The notes beneath the pieces were generated by a model. The model had not been told where the DNA came from. It worked only from the letters and a program-made list of their open reading frames with translations, and made no database searches. A stretch of DNA of 64,000 nucleotides from Diphasiastrum complanatum (taxonomy: Eukaryota; Streptophyta; Lycopodiopsida; Lycopodiales; Lycopodiaceae). Positions 33,731-44,925 of the stretch are shown here, piece by piece. Numbering within the stretch: position 1 is the stretch's first letter; each line of letters opens with the position of its first letter. The translations under genes and the position numbers were made by a program. The stretch covers positions 68,715,549 through 68,779,548 of the forward strand of contig CM055099.1 in the NCBI GenBank assembly GCA_029204225.1, read 5' to 3'.

Positions 33731-36190
33731 TCATTTGAAAAGCAAGTCATAAGGTTGTTGATTGCCTAACATCAAGTTCAATAGCCTCATCATCCACAGA
33801 TGGGCATCATCTCCTAATCTTTGTACACACACAAGAAAACTCCTAAAATTAGGATCCTCCTCAGTTATTCTTGTGATGGACTCTGGATACACCGGCAAGG
33901 ACATGTGCTTAGCAATACAACACATGTTAATAACTAGTACATGCAAGACAAGTAGAATGTAATATTTCAATTGTGAAACTAGAAAACAAAAAATGTACCA
34001 ACCCAAGGGTATCGAGAAGGTGTGAACCTCATCTCCAAGGATATCATCCTCGTCTACCAATGGCATGTCAAGCTTTCCTTTCCCTACATCTTTTAGTGGC
34101 ATGAGATACTCTTGCACCAAAACACCATCATAATCAAGAGACAAGCAAGGCCTACATGACTGCCTAGCTGCCTTTATAACTACACCAATCCTGCATTCCA
34201 AATCAATAATAGTTCCTCTTGGAGGACAGAGATACTACATGAGAAACAACATAAATGGTGTAGAATTCTCTAGGGTGCCTCCATGGCTCTTTTGTACTTT
34301 TATTAATAGCTTGTTCACAATTGGGAAGATGATGACAAAGTACTTCACTCTCCACAATCAAATTCAACATGCTACTAATTTCTTAGAGGAGATCTTAAAT
34401 GTGTGTGGGCAAGAATTTTTCCTATGGAGGAGAAAAATCACAAGGATATCCATCTACAACAAAACAAGACATAAGATTGTGTAAGAAAATGTATAAAAAC
34501 TATAGTATGAGAAGTACAGACAAGAACTTAGAAATTGTCACCTTGATCTTGGTGTCCACGGTTTGTGACATTCTCCGAATGGGCTCATGCCAATCACAAC
34601 AAACCTTCGAGAAATGGTCAACAGACCCATAGCCTTGGCATGCTGTTCTACTACACTCACAAATCCAAACTTGCAAAAAGAATGACCCATCCAAAATCAT
34701 CTACAAGTGCAGATGACAATCCCAAAGAATACAATGAGTGATCATCTATCATGACATTCCATGATGGAATCTTTTCACAAACTCCAATCACACCATGTCT
34801 AGTGGAAATATCAATACATATTACATTTACAAACCATGCACATGTTGAATTTCACACGTGGGGGAATGCCACAAAAGTGTGATTTTGATCTCCTAAGACT
34901 TTGGCACATAGATCACACATAGATTGAAAATCAAGATCTATTCCATAAATCGAAGTCCATAAATCTAAGGCAAGAGCACATTACACCATGCATAAATCAT
35001 CAAGACAAGTAGATTCACACATGTGGATGCTTGTACAACTGAAAAACTAAGTGTGGAACTGCCCTCCTCTCAAGTAGAGAGAGAATCCAACTGAGAAAAC
35101 TCAACTAGAGAGAGAAACTCGAGATTGATCAGAATAGTGTAGAAATCTCATAACTCCAAAAACTTACAATACAAATGAATTGATGCTCATATATATAGGT
35201 GCTTGAGCTAGAGGGGAGTGAAACATGATTGGACCCCTTTTTTACCTCCTCTAAATCCTATTGGTTGAGTGACATATAGGCCCTGGATCATGATTGGACC
35301 ATTTTGATAGATTTCTAGCTTTTTATTGATGACCAACTCTCATGCCAACATATGGAGATGTGTCACTCACCAAATGTAATCTTGACACATGTAAGTAGCC
35401 TAACCGAACTCGGGCTACATCACTTTTGACTTTTGGCCTAATCATAACTTGACATGTGTACTTGCACAAATTGCCTCTAATGCCAAAAATGGCCTAATCA
35501 ACAACTAACATGTGTATGGTCTCTACTAAAGTTTGAGTACCCCTAGATTAACATGAATAACATGATTTTGACTATTTTACACATGTGGGAACATGATCCA
35601 CACGTGTGAGATTTTCACATGAGCTAGAAATATAAAATAACCAAGCTAGATTTTGCCAAATTTTCACAGCACAATCCATGCCTTTTCTTTTGCATCCCCT
35701 TGAAATATTGTGCTTGAAAAACTCTCTAATTGCTTGAAATTCATGCATATCTGTCCTACCCTTCTCAACCAAGCTATTGAGTGATATATAATCACAAACC
35801 AAGATTTCCAACTCTTTAGTAGGCTATGAATGCCAATATTGTGGAACGATAGACTCCAAAGATATATATACAACATCAAAAATACATTTATGTATCTTAC
35901 TCTCTCGTGCACTTATGCCAAGCAAGTCAAACACTTTAATATTGTCCCCTTCACCAACATCTAACAAGTGAACCAACACCAAAAGACAATTAGAGCTCAT
36001 ATTTCAAAGAAAAACATGATACTATTAAAATCAATTCAAATGCAAAGTTCAAGAAGTGTGCAAAACAAGAACAAACATAAAAACTCACCAAGGTTTATCA
36101 TTCTCCTCTTTTTTGGTCTACCAAGTTGTCCTTTTCTTGTTTCTTGAGGCACATTGTCCACTAGCTCTTGTTGGCTACTTTGCTATTATC
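33731..36190 (-). pseudogene. decayed multi-exon gene of unknown family, split by an LTR
   Basis: Minus-strand segments that look coding: about 36185-36090 (QETRKGQLGRPKKRR, basic, ending at a GTGAGT donor); about 35990-35640 (DNIKVFDLLGISARESKIHK, then LNSLVEKGRTDMHEFQAIRE, with one stop); about 34842-34680 (VICIDISTRHGVIGVCEKIP); and 34201-33731 (CRPCLSLDYDGVLVQEYLMP, then a probable intron, then SITRITEEDPNFRSFLVCVQ). The order and strand are consistent across the LTR at 34843-35619, suggesting the LTR inserted into a pre-existing gene or transposon. I recognise no family. A DNA-transposon protein is possible. Confidence 0.4.
34843..35619 (-). repeat. copia LTR, about 777 bp, reverse orientation, probably solo
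   Basis: Read on the minus strand it starts TGTGAAAATCTCACACG and ends GAAATTCAACA. Its 3' part matches, in inverted orientation, the LTR fragment 37506-37817. No primer site or coding tail abuts it, so it looks like a solo LTR. No clear target duplication was found. Confidence 0.7.
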
Positions 36191-36199
36191 ATCAGAAAA

Positions 36200-36670
36200 G
36201 GAGCTTTCCGAAAGTAGTATACCACTCTTGTTCCTTTTCATAAAAAAAAATTTCCTCATCATAGTGTGTTGCCGTTATGTATACATACATGTGACAATTA
36301 TAACAATTGTGAAGGCAACAAGCGTGAAGTAGCGCAGTTACTACAAAGTACTGAAATGAACTATGACGTGGTTTGCATCGTGGACAGGGCAGAGGAAGAG
36401 CTCCATTTTGAATGGTAACAGTAGACAATCGTCGCGACGATCGTCGAAGACGTTGAGCAAGTCGAGTCGACTGGCTCGCCCTTGAGAAGATGTCGATGTC
36501 GATGGAGTTGATATCAGGATGTCGACTAAGTCCATTTGGTGAAGTCAATGACATGAGCGTCGACTAAGTCGATCCTACTTCTGCTTCAAGTTGAGGTAGT
36601 GCACAGACGGTTTGACTTGTGCGAGTAAGACTGCATGTCGTTGTAGAGAGAGAATATTTACATTGTATAC
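36200..36670. other. CpG-rich patch with GTCGA motifs and palindromes
   Basis: In otherwise AT-rich DNA, 36425-36575 carries many GTCGA/TCGAC pentamers and the palindromes ATCGTCGCGACGAT and CGACGATCGTCG overlapping near 36428-36447. GTCGACTAAGTC occurs twice. No gene was recognised. Confidence 0.6.
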
Positions 36671-36676
36671 TTCAAC

Positions 36677-37505
36677 TCAGAAAATGGATATAGGTGAGTA
36701 GGAGTTAAGATTAAGTCCAACACATAGAGCAAAAGTTTCATCGTAATCAATTTCCTTGGTTTGCAAGAAGCCTTTTGCTACAAGCCTAGCTTTATACTTA
36801 TATATTGATCCATCCTGATTATACTTCAATCTATACACCCACTGGTGATCAAGTGGTTTCTTTCCTTGAGGAAGATTAACAAGATACCAAGTATGATTTT
36901 CCATGAGAGCATCATACTCCACTTTTATAGCATTCATCCAACTTTTTGATTTACAAGCATCTTTAGAACAAGTTGGTTCATCAAACATTAAAATAAGGAA
37001 AGTGTATGAAGTAAAAGATGAAATGCCTTACCTTTGATCACCTTTGCCATCATAAGTGAGCCTCAATGGCTTGGCCCTTGTTCTTGTGGATCTTCTTGGA
37101 GTCCTTGGATATTGAGGTGGATCCTCAAGCTCTTGATCACTTTGAAGATCCTCCTCCATCCTAGCATGGTCTTTGACATCAAGATGATTAGTAGCATTAT
37201 CATCCTCTTTACAAGCATGTACTTCATAAAAATTAACATCCCTACTCGCTAAAACGTTTTTAGTGATGGGATTGAAGACTCTATACCCTTTGCTATTTTT
37301 ACCGTATCCCACAAAGATGTCTTCTATGGAAGTTGCATCATCCTTCTTTCTTGTATTCAAAGATTGTTGTGCATAGCATGTGGATCCAAAATCTTTAGAT
37401 CCTTGAGATTTGGATTTTCTCCAAATAGAGCTTCATATGGTGTGATTCCTCCAATGTCTTGGTTGGGCAATCTATTGCATAGGAAGTTAGCACATGTGAT
37501 TATTT
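36677..37505 (-). pseudogene. Ty1-copia integrase C-terminus to RT fragment
   Basis: Read on the minus strand, the sequence begins with the integrase C-terminal segment CNRLPNQDIGGITPYEALFG (about 37470-37410). It then gives IFVGYGKNSKGYRVFNPITK (frame 37360-37028), a Pro/Arg spacer with PRTPRRSTRTRAKPLRLTY, and early RT: WMNAIKVEYDALMENHTWYL and YKYKARLVAKGFLQTKEID (frame 36988-36677). The RT frame is lost after DETFA, well before YxDD. At about 37505 the sequence abuts a plus-strand LTR, so two elements meet head to head here. Confidence 0.88.
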
Positions 37506-37817
37506 TAAGTTTTTGGAGTTATAAGATTTCTACACTATTTTGGTCAATCTTGAGTTTCTCTCTCTAGTTGAGCTTTCTCACTTGGATTCTCTCTCTACTC
37601 GAGAGGAGGGCATTTTCACACTTAGCTTTCAATTGTACAGTATCCACACACGTGAATATACTTGTCTTGATTGTTTATGCACGTAGTAATGTGCTCTTGC
37701 GTTACATTTATGGAATAGATCTTGGTTTTCAATCTATGCGTGATCTATGTGCAATCACCACATCTTAGTAGATCAAAATCACACTTTGTGGCATTCCCAC
37801 ATGTGTGAAACTCAACA
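37506..37817 (+). repeat. truncated copia 5' LTR
   Basis: It matches the reverse complement of the 34843-35180 part of the LTR above, including a CACACGTG-type palindrome. It ends AACTCAACA before a primer-site-like TTGGTATCC (about 37822-37830), then gag at 38049. Confidence 0.7.
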
Positions 37818-38048
37818 AGTCTTGGTATCCATTGCCAATGTAAGTAAAGTCCATTCCAATGCATTTAATTAAAAGGTAAATTATTTTGATTAATTCGTGG
37901 AATTAATTAAAATACAGGCTAATAAATGTACAGCCTATGCTTTGTGCTTGATTGATTGTGAAAACTTTCTAACTTACACTTTTTATATCAGAGTGTAGAT
38001 TAGTGCTACTAGAAGGGCGAACATATTGAAACTTATGCCATTTGTAAG

Positions 38049-39129
38049 GTGAGGATGGAGTCCATTTTGTGGCTCCAAGATGTGATGGAGATTGTGCTAG
38101 GACTTGAGGAGGAGCCTCAAGTCCAAAAGTGCAAAAAGAGGGCTAGGATGGCCCTACCCATCATAAAGATGAATGTTTCCAATGAAGTGTTGTGGGAGAT
38201 TGGCTCATGCACCTCATCCGAAGAGGCTTGAGGCACATTGAAATCCATCTATGAGGGAAAGAACACATTGAGAATCAATCAACGTTCCTTGAAGGATGAT
38301 GGAGAGGTGAAAGCAGACTTCACAAAGTACAAGCCAAGAGGAAGGGGCAAAGAGCAACATCAATATTTCAAGAAGGACAAGTCAATCGAAGGAGAGTGAT
38401 GATGAGTCATCACAACCATCAACAAGCTGCAAATCCAACAAAATGTGCTTCTTTTGTGGCAAGAAGGGGCATTTTGCTTCTAATTGTTTCAAGAAGAAGG
38501 ATGGTGATGTGGGAGCAAGTGGGACTAGATGTGGTAGTCTTTTCAAGATTGATGCTAATCCTTGTGAAAGTGTGACCAAGAGGAGCTTGGACCATCTCAA
38601 GGAGGAGAAAGCAAGTGATCTACCTCAACCTATGTTCCAAGATGGTAAGGCTCATGAAGAAGGTGCTTTCGCAAAAGCACATGGGGAGCTATTGCCAAGG
38701 AGGTCTACTTCTCAATTCTTTTATCTTGTTCATTTGGATGATTTCATTTCATCATGTAGAAGCAAAGATGGTGCAATTTCATGTGACTTCTTATTTGAAG
38801 ACTTCAATTGGAGGTATCTCTTATCAAAGGTGCTTGATATGAAGATTGCAATAGTTGATACTTTGGGGATCTTTAGATCCATATAATTTGCCAATATTCC
38901 TTTGCATATAAGGATTAAGGATCATCTAATCTCAATCAAGAGGATGATGGTACGATTCTCAAATCTACCAAAAATCCAAGTGTATGATGGAGATTTGCCA
39001 AGGCTCGAGGAGGAGTCTTCTCGACACTCCATAGTCATGAATGCTGGAAAATTCAACTTCAGTCAAAGATCCATCAAAGAAAAATATGTATCGAGCAAAA
39101 ACCAAACTGTGAATTATGGACAATATTAA
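38049..39129 (+). pseudogene. Ty1-copia gag fragment with zinc knuckle, decayed
   Basis: The frame at 38049 gives RMESILWLQDVMEIVLGLEE and IIKMNVSNEVLWEIGSC, closely similar in plan to the gag of the element at 1029. A TGA stop at 38229-38231 and deletions follow. A zinc knuckle, CFFCGKKGHFASNCF, appears at 38446. Beyond about 38650 only low-complexity frames remain, and no protease motif is found. It is the 5' half of the element whose RNase H lies at 40620-41160; the middle is deleted or replaced. Confidence 0.82.
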
Positions 39130-39305
39130 AAACTTGCAGAAACCCTAATGGACAAAATTGGGCAAATTACAAGAAATGGGCAAAGTACGCAAATGAGTCA
39201 GTAATCCCGAGAAACCAAAAGCCAAAATCCGGGCCATGCATACTACAAGAAAAAATCAAATAAAACACCAAGGAAATGGAGGACCGAGGGAAAAAGAGGA
39301 CACCT

Positions 39306-39310
<5 letters not shown>

Positions 39311-39377
<67 letters not shown>
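39311..39377. repeat. (GA)n microsatellite
   Basis: About 33 uninterrupted GA units. Confidence 0.97.
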
Positions 39378-39381
<4 letters not shown>

Positions 39382-39553
39382 GTAGATACCTCCTCTAGAT
39401 GTTGACAAACAAAAGTGGCATCTTGGTTGGTTTTGGAAAGGGGCCTTAAATGGCACCAACCCCTACACCCTCAAGGAGGCCACTTGATGTACTTGCCAAT
39501 GGGTGTTGGACAAATGGACAAAAGGGCCCAAAGGGCATGAAAATTGACAAGGC

Positions 39554-40204
39554 TGTGAAAGATCTCAGATCCTTAAGATCTAATCTACTTGAATGATCTT
39601 TGGTTAGAAAGAGAAATACACTACCAATTTCACCAATGTAGAAAAATCAGCATCTACACACAATTTGAGATGCAAACACTAATAGAACTTGATCAAACTT
39701 GAATGAAATGATTATGTACTGTTGCTATCCATACAAAACCAGCAAGCTACTGTATTTCACACGTGTGGATCCAAAAATAGCAAATATAGATCATTCTACA
39801 CATAGAATTGCAAGCAATCACCAAGATAGTGCACCAATGGATAGTAGAACCCAAGAGAACCATGTATAAGCATGAAATGAGATAGAGAAGAGGGAATATG
39901 ACTCTCTCCATGAGTTACATCCTTTTATAACAGGTCCAAACCCTATTTGGCCACTTGACTTTCCCACCAAAATGCTAACCCTACCAATTTTGGGTCTAGA
40001 TTCAATGTACCCAACTTATTCACATTGAATCTACTCAAACTCGCATTCTATCTTTCCCACACTTTCAAAAAGTGTTTATTCAAATGAAATTTAGACTAAT
40101 GAACTTTGAAAAGTCAACCTCTAAGTCTAAAACAAGTTTTGACCACAATATGCCAAATATGGAAATATTGCAAAATGTGATGAAACTAGTTGAATCTTTC
40201 ACAC
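39554..40204 (-). repeat. copia LTR, 651 bp, reverse orientation
   Basis: On plus it runs from TGTGAAAGATC to GATTCAACTAG-type ends with TCTTTCACA. The minus-strand purine tract GAAGAGGGAG and the end of a pol gene (complement of 40205-40235) abut it, so it is the 3' LTR of an inverted element. It is the same family as 29993-30619. Confidence 0.78.
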
Positions 40205-40235
40205 TCCCTCTTCAACTAGTTTTAGCATAGGCTTG

Positions 40236-40595
40236 ATGTCATCTTATGGCAAGATGGAGATGGAAGCTCATTCATGGAGTATCATGGTGGATACAAGGCA
40301 ACAAAGGACAAAGGAGGAGAAGACATGCAAGCAAAAGTTGATCACTCACATTTATTGTTTGTTTGCTGTATTTTTTTAGAGAGTTCAGAGTTGGAAGCAT
40401 GATGGAATCATCTCACTTACATTCTATTTGATTCTTCATGTTCTAGTGACATTTTTACATGTAAAATTGATGTAAGAAATAATGAGGCATCCCAAGTGGA
40501 CACTATTCTCTATATCAATTATGGTTGTTTCTATTTTGAGCATTACATGATCATTGAAAGGAGATCTATTCTTAGGAAGAAGATCATTAAAGTTC
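40236..40595. other. retroelement debris without clear frame
   Basis: It lies between the inverted LTR and the RNase H fragment. Nothing specific is recognised. Confidence 0.45.
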
Positions 40596-40619
40596 TATTG
40601 GCAAAAACTATGCTAGGAG

Positions 40620-41172
40620 CATTGGAAGCTAGGAAAGCGAGTTTTGAGGTACATAATTGGAACTCGAGATTTTGGCATATTGTATGAGGGATCATCACCT
40701 AATCTTTTTGGATTTTCAGATTCGGACTATGTTGGAGATGTAATGGATAGGAAATCCATTAGTGCTTATTGTATTTTCATAGGTGATGGAGCTATATCAT
40801 GGATGTCAAAGAAACAAGCCACTATCTCATTGTCATCTAGTGAGGCCGAGTACAAAGCTCTTACACATTGCACAAAGGAGATGGTATGGATCAAAAGGAT
40901 GATCAAGGATCTTCACTTGCTAAATTTTTAAGAGAGCCCAATCATCTTTTATGACAATCAATCAGCCCAAATAATGGCATCCAATCCTATCTTTCATGCT
41001 AGGAGCAAGCATATTGAGATACAATATCATTTTGTGAGGGAGCGAGTCATTGCAAAGGAGGTGGAGCTTCAACATGTGTCTTCAAGGGAATGTGTAGCTG
41101 ATATCTTCACCAAAGCATTGGGAAAAGACTTGTTCATGAAGCATAGGACTTCACTTTTGACCATGAATGAGT
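40620..41172 (+). pseudogene. Ty1-copia RNase H fragment
   Basis: Frame 40644-40931 gives FGFSDSDYVGDVMDRKSISA (catalytic Asp present) and ISLSSSEAEYKALTHCTKEM (catalytic Glu). After a stop at 40929-40931, frame 40974-41174 gives NPIFHARSKHIEIQYHF and CVADIFTKALGKDLF. The usual step into a 3' LTR is missing: the text diverges after HRTSLL at about 41158. Confidence 0.88.
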
Positions 41173-41273
41173 GACATAATGAACCTCCAATAGCTTCATT
41201 TCCATCAGCAAAACCAGCCAAGAATGCTAGTACAAATCCAACATCAAAACAATGTTCACCAATGTAGCTAGTT

Positions 41274-42064
41274 TTACCATATCTTGACAATTTGCACACA
41301 TCCACATAAAAAAAGCTCAAACATGAGATAGAACAAGTAAAGTAAACTTGAACAACACTTCCTTGCTGCTCCTTTGACCTTACTTGAGTCTTCAATATGC
41401 TGCAAAAACAGATCCATAACACCTTTGCCAATCTCTCCTTTGATGCTCTTGACTAGCTCCAAATTGCCAACTTCCCTTTTGACTAGTTGAAGCGCTCCTT
41501 GATTCTTTTGAGCACGATCCATAATACTCATATGAGTATTAAAATTTACAGCATTCCGATAACGATGTGGCAATTTGTTGTATGACTCGAGCTCTTGTAG
41601 TACCCATTGTTGTGGATCTTGAGCAGCCACACCAACAGGATGAAGTCCAAAAGCTTGAAGTGGAAAATCGTTTGGTGTTGGAACAGTTGGTTGCAACCAA
41701 ATAAGTTGATCATCGCATGCTTGTTGCTTTCCCTTGTTGTTTTGCATTGTCTCCAGATGATCATAACTACCTTGACCTGGATTTTCATATGTTGAAGCAT
41801 TTAGGAAAGAAGAAGGGTTTTGACCTTGATAAACATCTTGGTTTTGTAGGGTAGTACTCATCACAGATTCAAAGTGCGACATCATCAACTCTAACATCTT
41901 CTCCCAACGTCGAACTTTCCTGCATTTGCTGCCATCTTTGTTTATTCACTTCGGTAGTGTCTTGTATAGCAGTTAAAACTTTGGTTAATATTTCCTCTGT
42001 TCCAAGCGGATTCTCATTGATAGGAACTTCTTCGGTATTACTTGTTTTTTCGGTGCCATTTTAT
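41274..42064 (-). pseudogene. gag-like frame, probably gypsy, frameshifted
   Basis: Minus frame 41897-41274 (207 codons) is Gln/Asn-rich with MLELMMSHFESVMSTTLQNQ and LQELESYNKLPHRYRNAVNF. Upstream, a second frame to 42064 begins MAPKKQ, and a shifted frame gives LTKVLTAIQDTTEVNKQRWQ. A charged N-terminus followed by a helix-rich Gln/Met segment is typical of gypsy gag openings. It lies in the right orientation for the LTR and primer site at 44350-44925, though about 2.3 kb away. No zinc knuckle is seen. Confidence 0.4.
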
Positions 42065-42384
42065 TGAACTCAACGTAATAATCACTTTTGCTTTTTACTA
42101 CGTTGAAATCCGATGTCACACAGAAGAGAGATGGAAATTTGAAAATTTGGTAGGAAACAACATAAGATTGAACTTAGAAATAGGGGTCTTATAAAAATGT
42201 GAAATGTATATGATTTTTTTTTTTGAAATCCATGAAACACTTGTGCTCGTAGAAGATAGAGAGCCGTTAAAAACTTAAAATTTGACGACAATTTTTCTCT
42301 TGGGTCACTGAGGTGGATGAACCATGTGCTCGTTAAACAATTAAGACCGTAAAACAAAATAGAAAAAACCTGGGAAGGGCTCGT

Positions 42385-42610
42385 GAAGAGGAGGTCACGG
42401 TCTCGGCTAAGGAGTCAAGCTGAGGAACAAGACGCTCGGTCGAGAGCTGAGGACAAATGCTCGGTCGAGTTTTGATGTGTGGCCCCAATAGTGCATTCGG
42501 CTCGGTCGAGAGCCGAGGACAAATGCTCGGTCGAGAGCTGAGTCGCGAAATGCCCGGTCGACTCACGAAATGCTCGGTCAAGAGTGGACGCACGAAATGC
42601 TCGTTGTGGG
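42385..42610. repeat. CTCGGTCGAG-containing repeats
   Basis: GCTCGGTCGAGAGC(C/T)GAGG-ACAAATG recurs at about 42429, 42461, 42500 and 42524, with decayed copies (ACGAAATGCTCG) to 42605. CTCGGTCGAG is a near-palindrome. Confidence 0.8.
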
Positions 42611-42664
42611 CAGAGATAGCAGTACTTTCTCGAGTAGAATTAAACAAATTAACCTGCTGCGGAA

Positions 42665-42832
42665 GGATTGGTCATAGATTGATTGCTAGCCACAAAATCA
42701 GAGTAAATTTGCAAAGATCAGGTGCTCGGATTGGTCGTAGATTGATTGCTGGCCACAAAATCAGAGTAAATTTGAAAAGATCATGTGCTCGGATTGGTCG
42801 TAGATTGACTGCTGGCCACAAAATCAGATGGA
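42665..42832 (+). repeat. 63-bp minisatellite, 2.7 copies, open in one frame
   Basis: Units start at 42665, 42728 and 42791 (GGATTGGTCGTAGATTGATT). The period is exactly 21 codons, and the frame 42457-42921 stays open through all copies, encoding repeats of RIGRRLIAGHKIRVNL. Coding use is doubtful. Confidence 0.88.
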
Positions 42833-42924
42833 AATTAATGGTAAAAAGCAAAAGTGGAAGATCCTTTGTAGAAAGAATGTGGATCAGCGATGCTTGGCTT
42901 GAATGCAAGAAGAAAAACTGAATT

Positions 42925-44350
42925 TCAAAAGATAGAGCAGCGTGTACACTAAGTTCTAGACTTCCTGTTACGTTGTGCTTGTGTGGGAAAGCTGAGAGCG
43001 AAAAGTAAATGCATGTTCACCGGGTGATTCGTCAAGATGTTAGTTGGTAAGCCAAGGCTGTCGTAAAGCGGAATAGGGTATGAAGTGTTTCGCTCGAAAT
43101 ATCAACAGCAAAAGAAGGCCTACTTTGTGCCTAAATCCGCAAACTGCCAATGCATTGCATAGCTTTTTCTCAGAAGCATTTGCGGCTGTACAGGTAATTG
43201 GCAATATCATTGATTTGGTTGGATGATGCTAAGCGGTGAAATTTTTCTAAAAAGCAGAATACCAGTTCTGGTTTGAGGTCAAGATCCATTGAATGGGATG
43301 GTAGGCAAGAATAACTCCAATGTATCAGATCATTAAAACAATACTCAGAGATGCTGGAAATAAACTTGCTATGCAGGAGTTCACGATCCTTCTTGTTGGT
43401 GGTTCGTCATTCAAGAAAACGATGAAAATAACGGATCTGAGAAAGACAGTCAGTCACAGGAAAATTTTGAAAGACAAGCTGACAATGAACGTCTTAGTGT
43501 TTAGGACATCATCCATTATTTTGAAAGTAGAACAGAGGCCAATAATTCTACTAGCAAAGAAATCTCATTGGAGGTGTCATAGGATGTCCTCGGGCTAAGA
43601 GGGTAGATGTGGGGAAGGTTAGAGTAGTTTTAGGTTAGGTTTAGGCTTTAGGGTAGTTTTTTTTCTTTCTAGTTAGGCCCTAGGATTAGGTTAACTTAAT
43701 TTGGCCACGATATCTCTTTTGTTTTTTGGCTTTTCTTTTTTTAACCTAATCTGCAAAGATAGGATTAGGGCTGTACGAGGGTAGGGTTAGGTTAGACTTT
43801 TTCTTAGATGGACCTGCGAAAGCTTCAAAATGAAAACATTGAAAAAAACTTACAAGGAAACAAAACTTCAAGAATGATGAATTGAAGTGCTTATCTCCCA
43901 AATTTTCTACTCAAACTAAGAATTGACCTCTTCCACAAGATTTGTCATATCTATTTCAATTTTCAACCAAATTGGCAGCAAATTGGCTCAGATTCAAGCT
44001 AAGAGTGAGATCTACAATCCTATAAAATTATAGTCACAAAATTCGACCAAAAGTATAGCAAAAAATGGAGGAAAATAGACTGCAAAAACTATCACTAACT
44101 AAAATTAAAAAGAAAACACTAGAATGGCCATAACTTGGTCATTATAGCTCCAAATCAGAAAATCTTAGTATCTCCAAAAACTTAAAAGAGAGATCTATTG
44201 ATCTCCAATAAGAAACTACACAAAAATTGAAGATTAAATGGTCAAACGTCGAATCAAAACTTGTTGGAAATTGAAAAAAACAAGAAAACTAAAACAAGAA
44301 ACTCTACCAAACTTAACAAAAACCACCAAATCTGATGGGGAAAGGGTCTA
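42925..44350. other. non-coding interval, gypsy leader on the minus strand at its right end
   Basis: AT-rich. TTTAGG-rich text near 43620-43700 is not a telomere repeat array. The last several hundred bases may be the untranslated leader of the inverted gypsy whose LTR begins at 44369. Confidence 0.45.
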
Positions 44351-44363
44351 ATGCTCTGATACC
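44351..44363 (-). other. primer-binding site, minus strand
   Basis: GCTCTGATACCAA on plus is the complement of TTGGTATCAGAGC. It sits a few bases inside the inverted gypsy LTR, as expected for a 5' LTR on the minus strand. Confidence 0.85.
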
Positions 44364-44368
44364 AAAAT

Positions 44369-44925
44369 TGTCATGTGCCAATCTTAGCATTCAAACATCT
44401 AATCCATTCATTAAAACATCAAATTACAATGGAAATACAAGAAATCAAGAAACTAGTCAAAATCAAGAAGATAGCTAAATGTAGCAAAACTTCACCAAAA
44501 TAGGCAAAGTAAGGTATCATTATTCATGAGTATTGATCATTCACAAGATTAAGCCTAAAACTAGAGCATGATCATAGCTCTCATGTGATTGTAGGCACAT
44601 GAACCATCAATACTCTCAAGAAAGCTCTCAAAGAGAAGCTTCAAGATCACCAAGAGTTCAAAAATCATAAAAGTAGAATAGTCAAATTAGCACGACCTCC
44701 TCTAGTTATAGTGGGTCTTTAGTGCTTCTAATTAACATTTGGGGCCTTATTATCTTAATTTAGGCCTTACAACCATTATTATAATTCCCACCAGTACAAA
44801 TGTGGCGTGGTTGTTTGCGTCTTTTATTAACAATTCCAATGACTAGTTCTAGTCTAGTTTAGCTCCATGGCTATTTTGGTAATTCATTACTAAGATCATG
44901 GGCCAATTACATACAGCACATGACA
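44369..44925 (-). repeat. Ty3-gypsy 5' LTR, 557 bp, reverse orientation
   Basis: TGTCATGTGCC...CACATGACA. It matches the 61088-61649 LTR in inverted orientation along its whole length, with scattered differences. Confidence 0.9.

Noticed and set aside
39311..39377. GA repeat as a GAGA-factor regulatory element
   Set aside because: A plain microsatellite inside retroelement debris with no adjacent gene.
42457..42921. 154-codon frame as a real basic protein
   Set aside because: Its repeats come from a 63-bp minisatellite; no start context or homologous domain, so it is listed only as a repeat.
43600..43800. TTTAGG/TTAGGTTAGG-rich text resembling telomere repeats
   Set aside because: Irregular and short, with no perfect TTTAGGG tandem run; not an interstitial telomere array.
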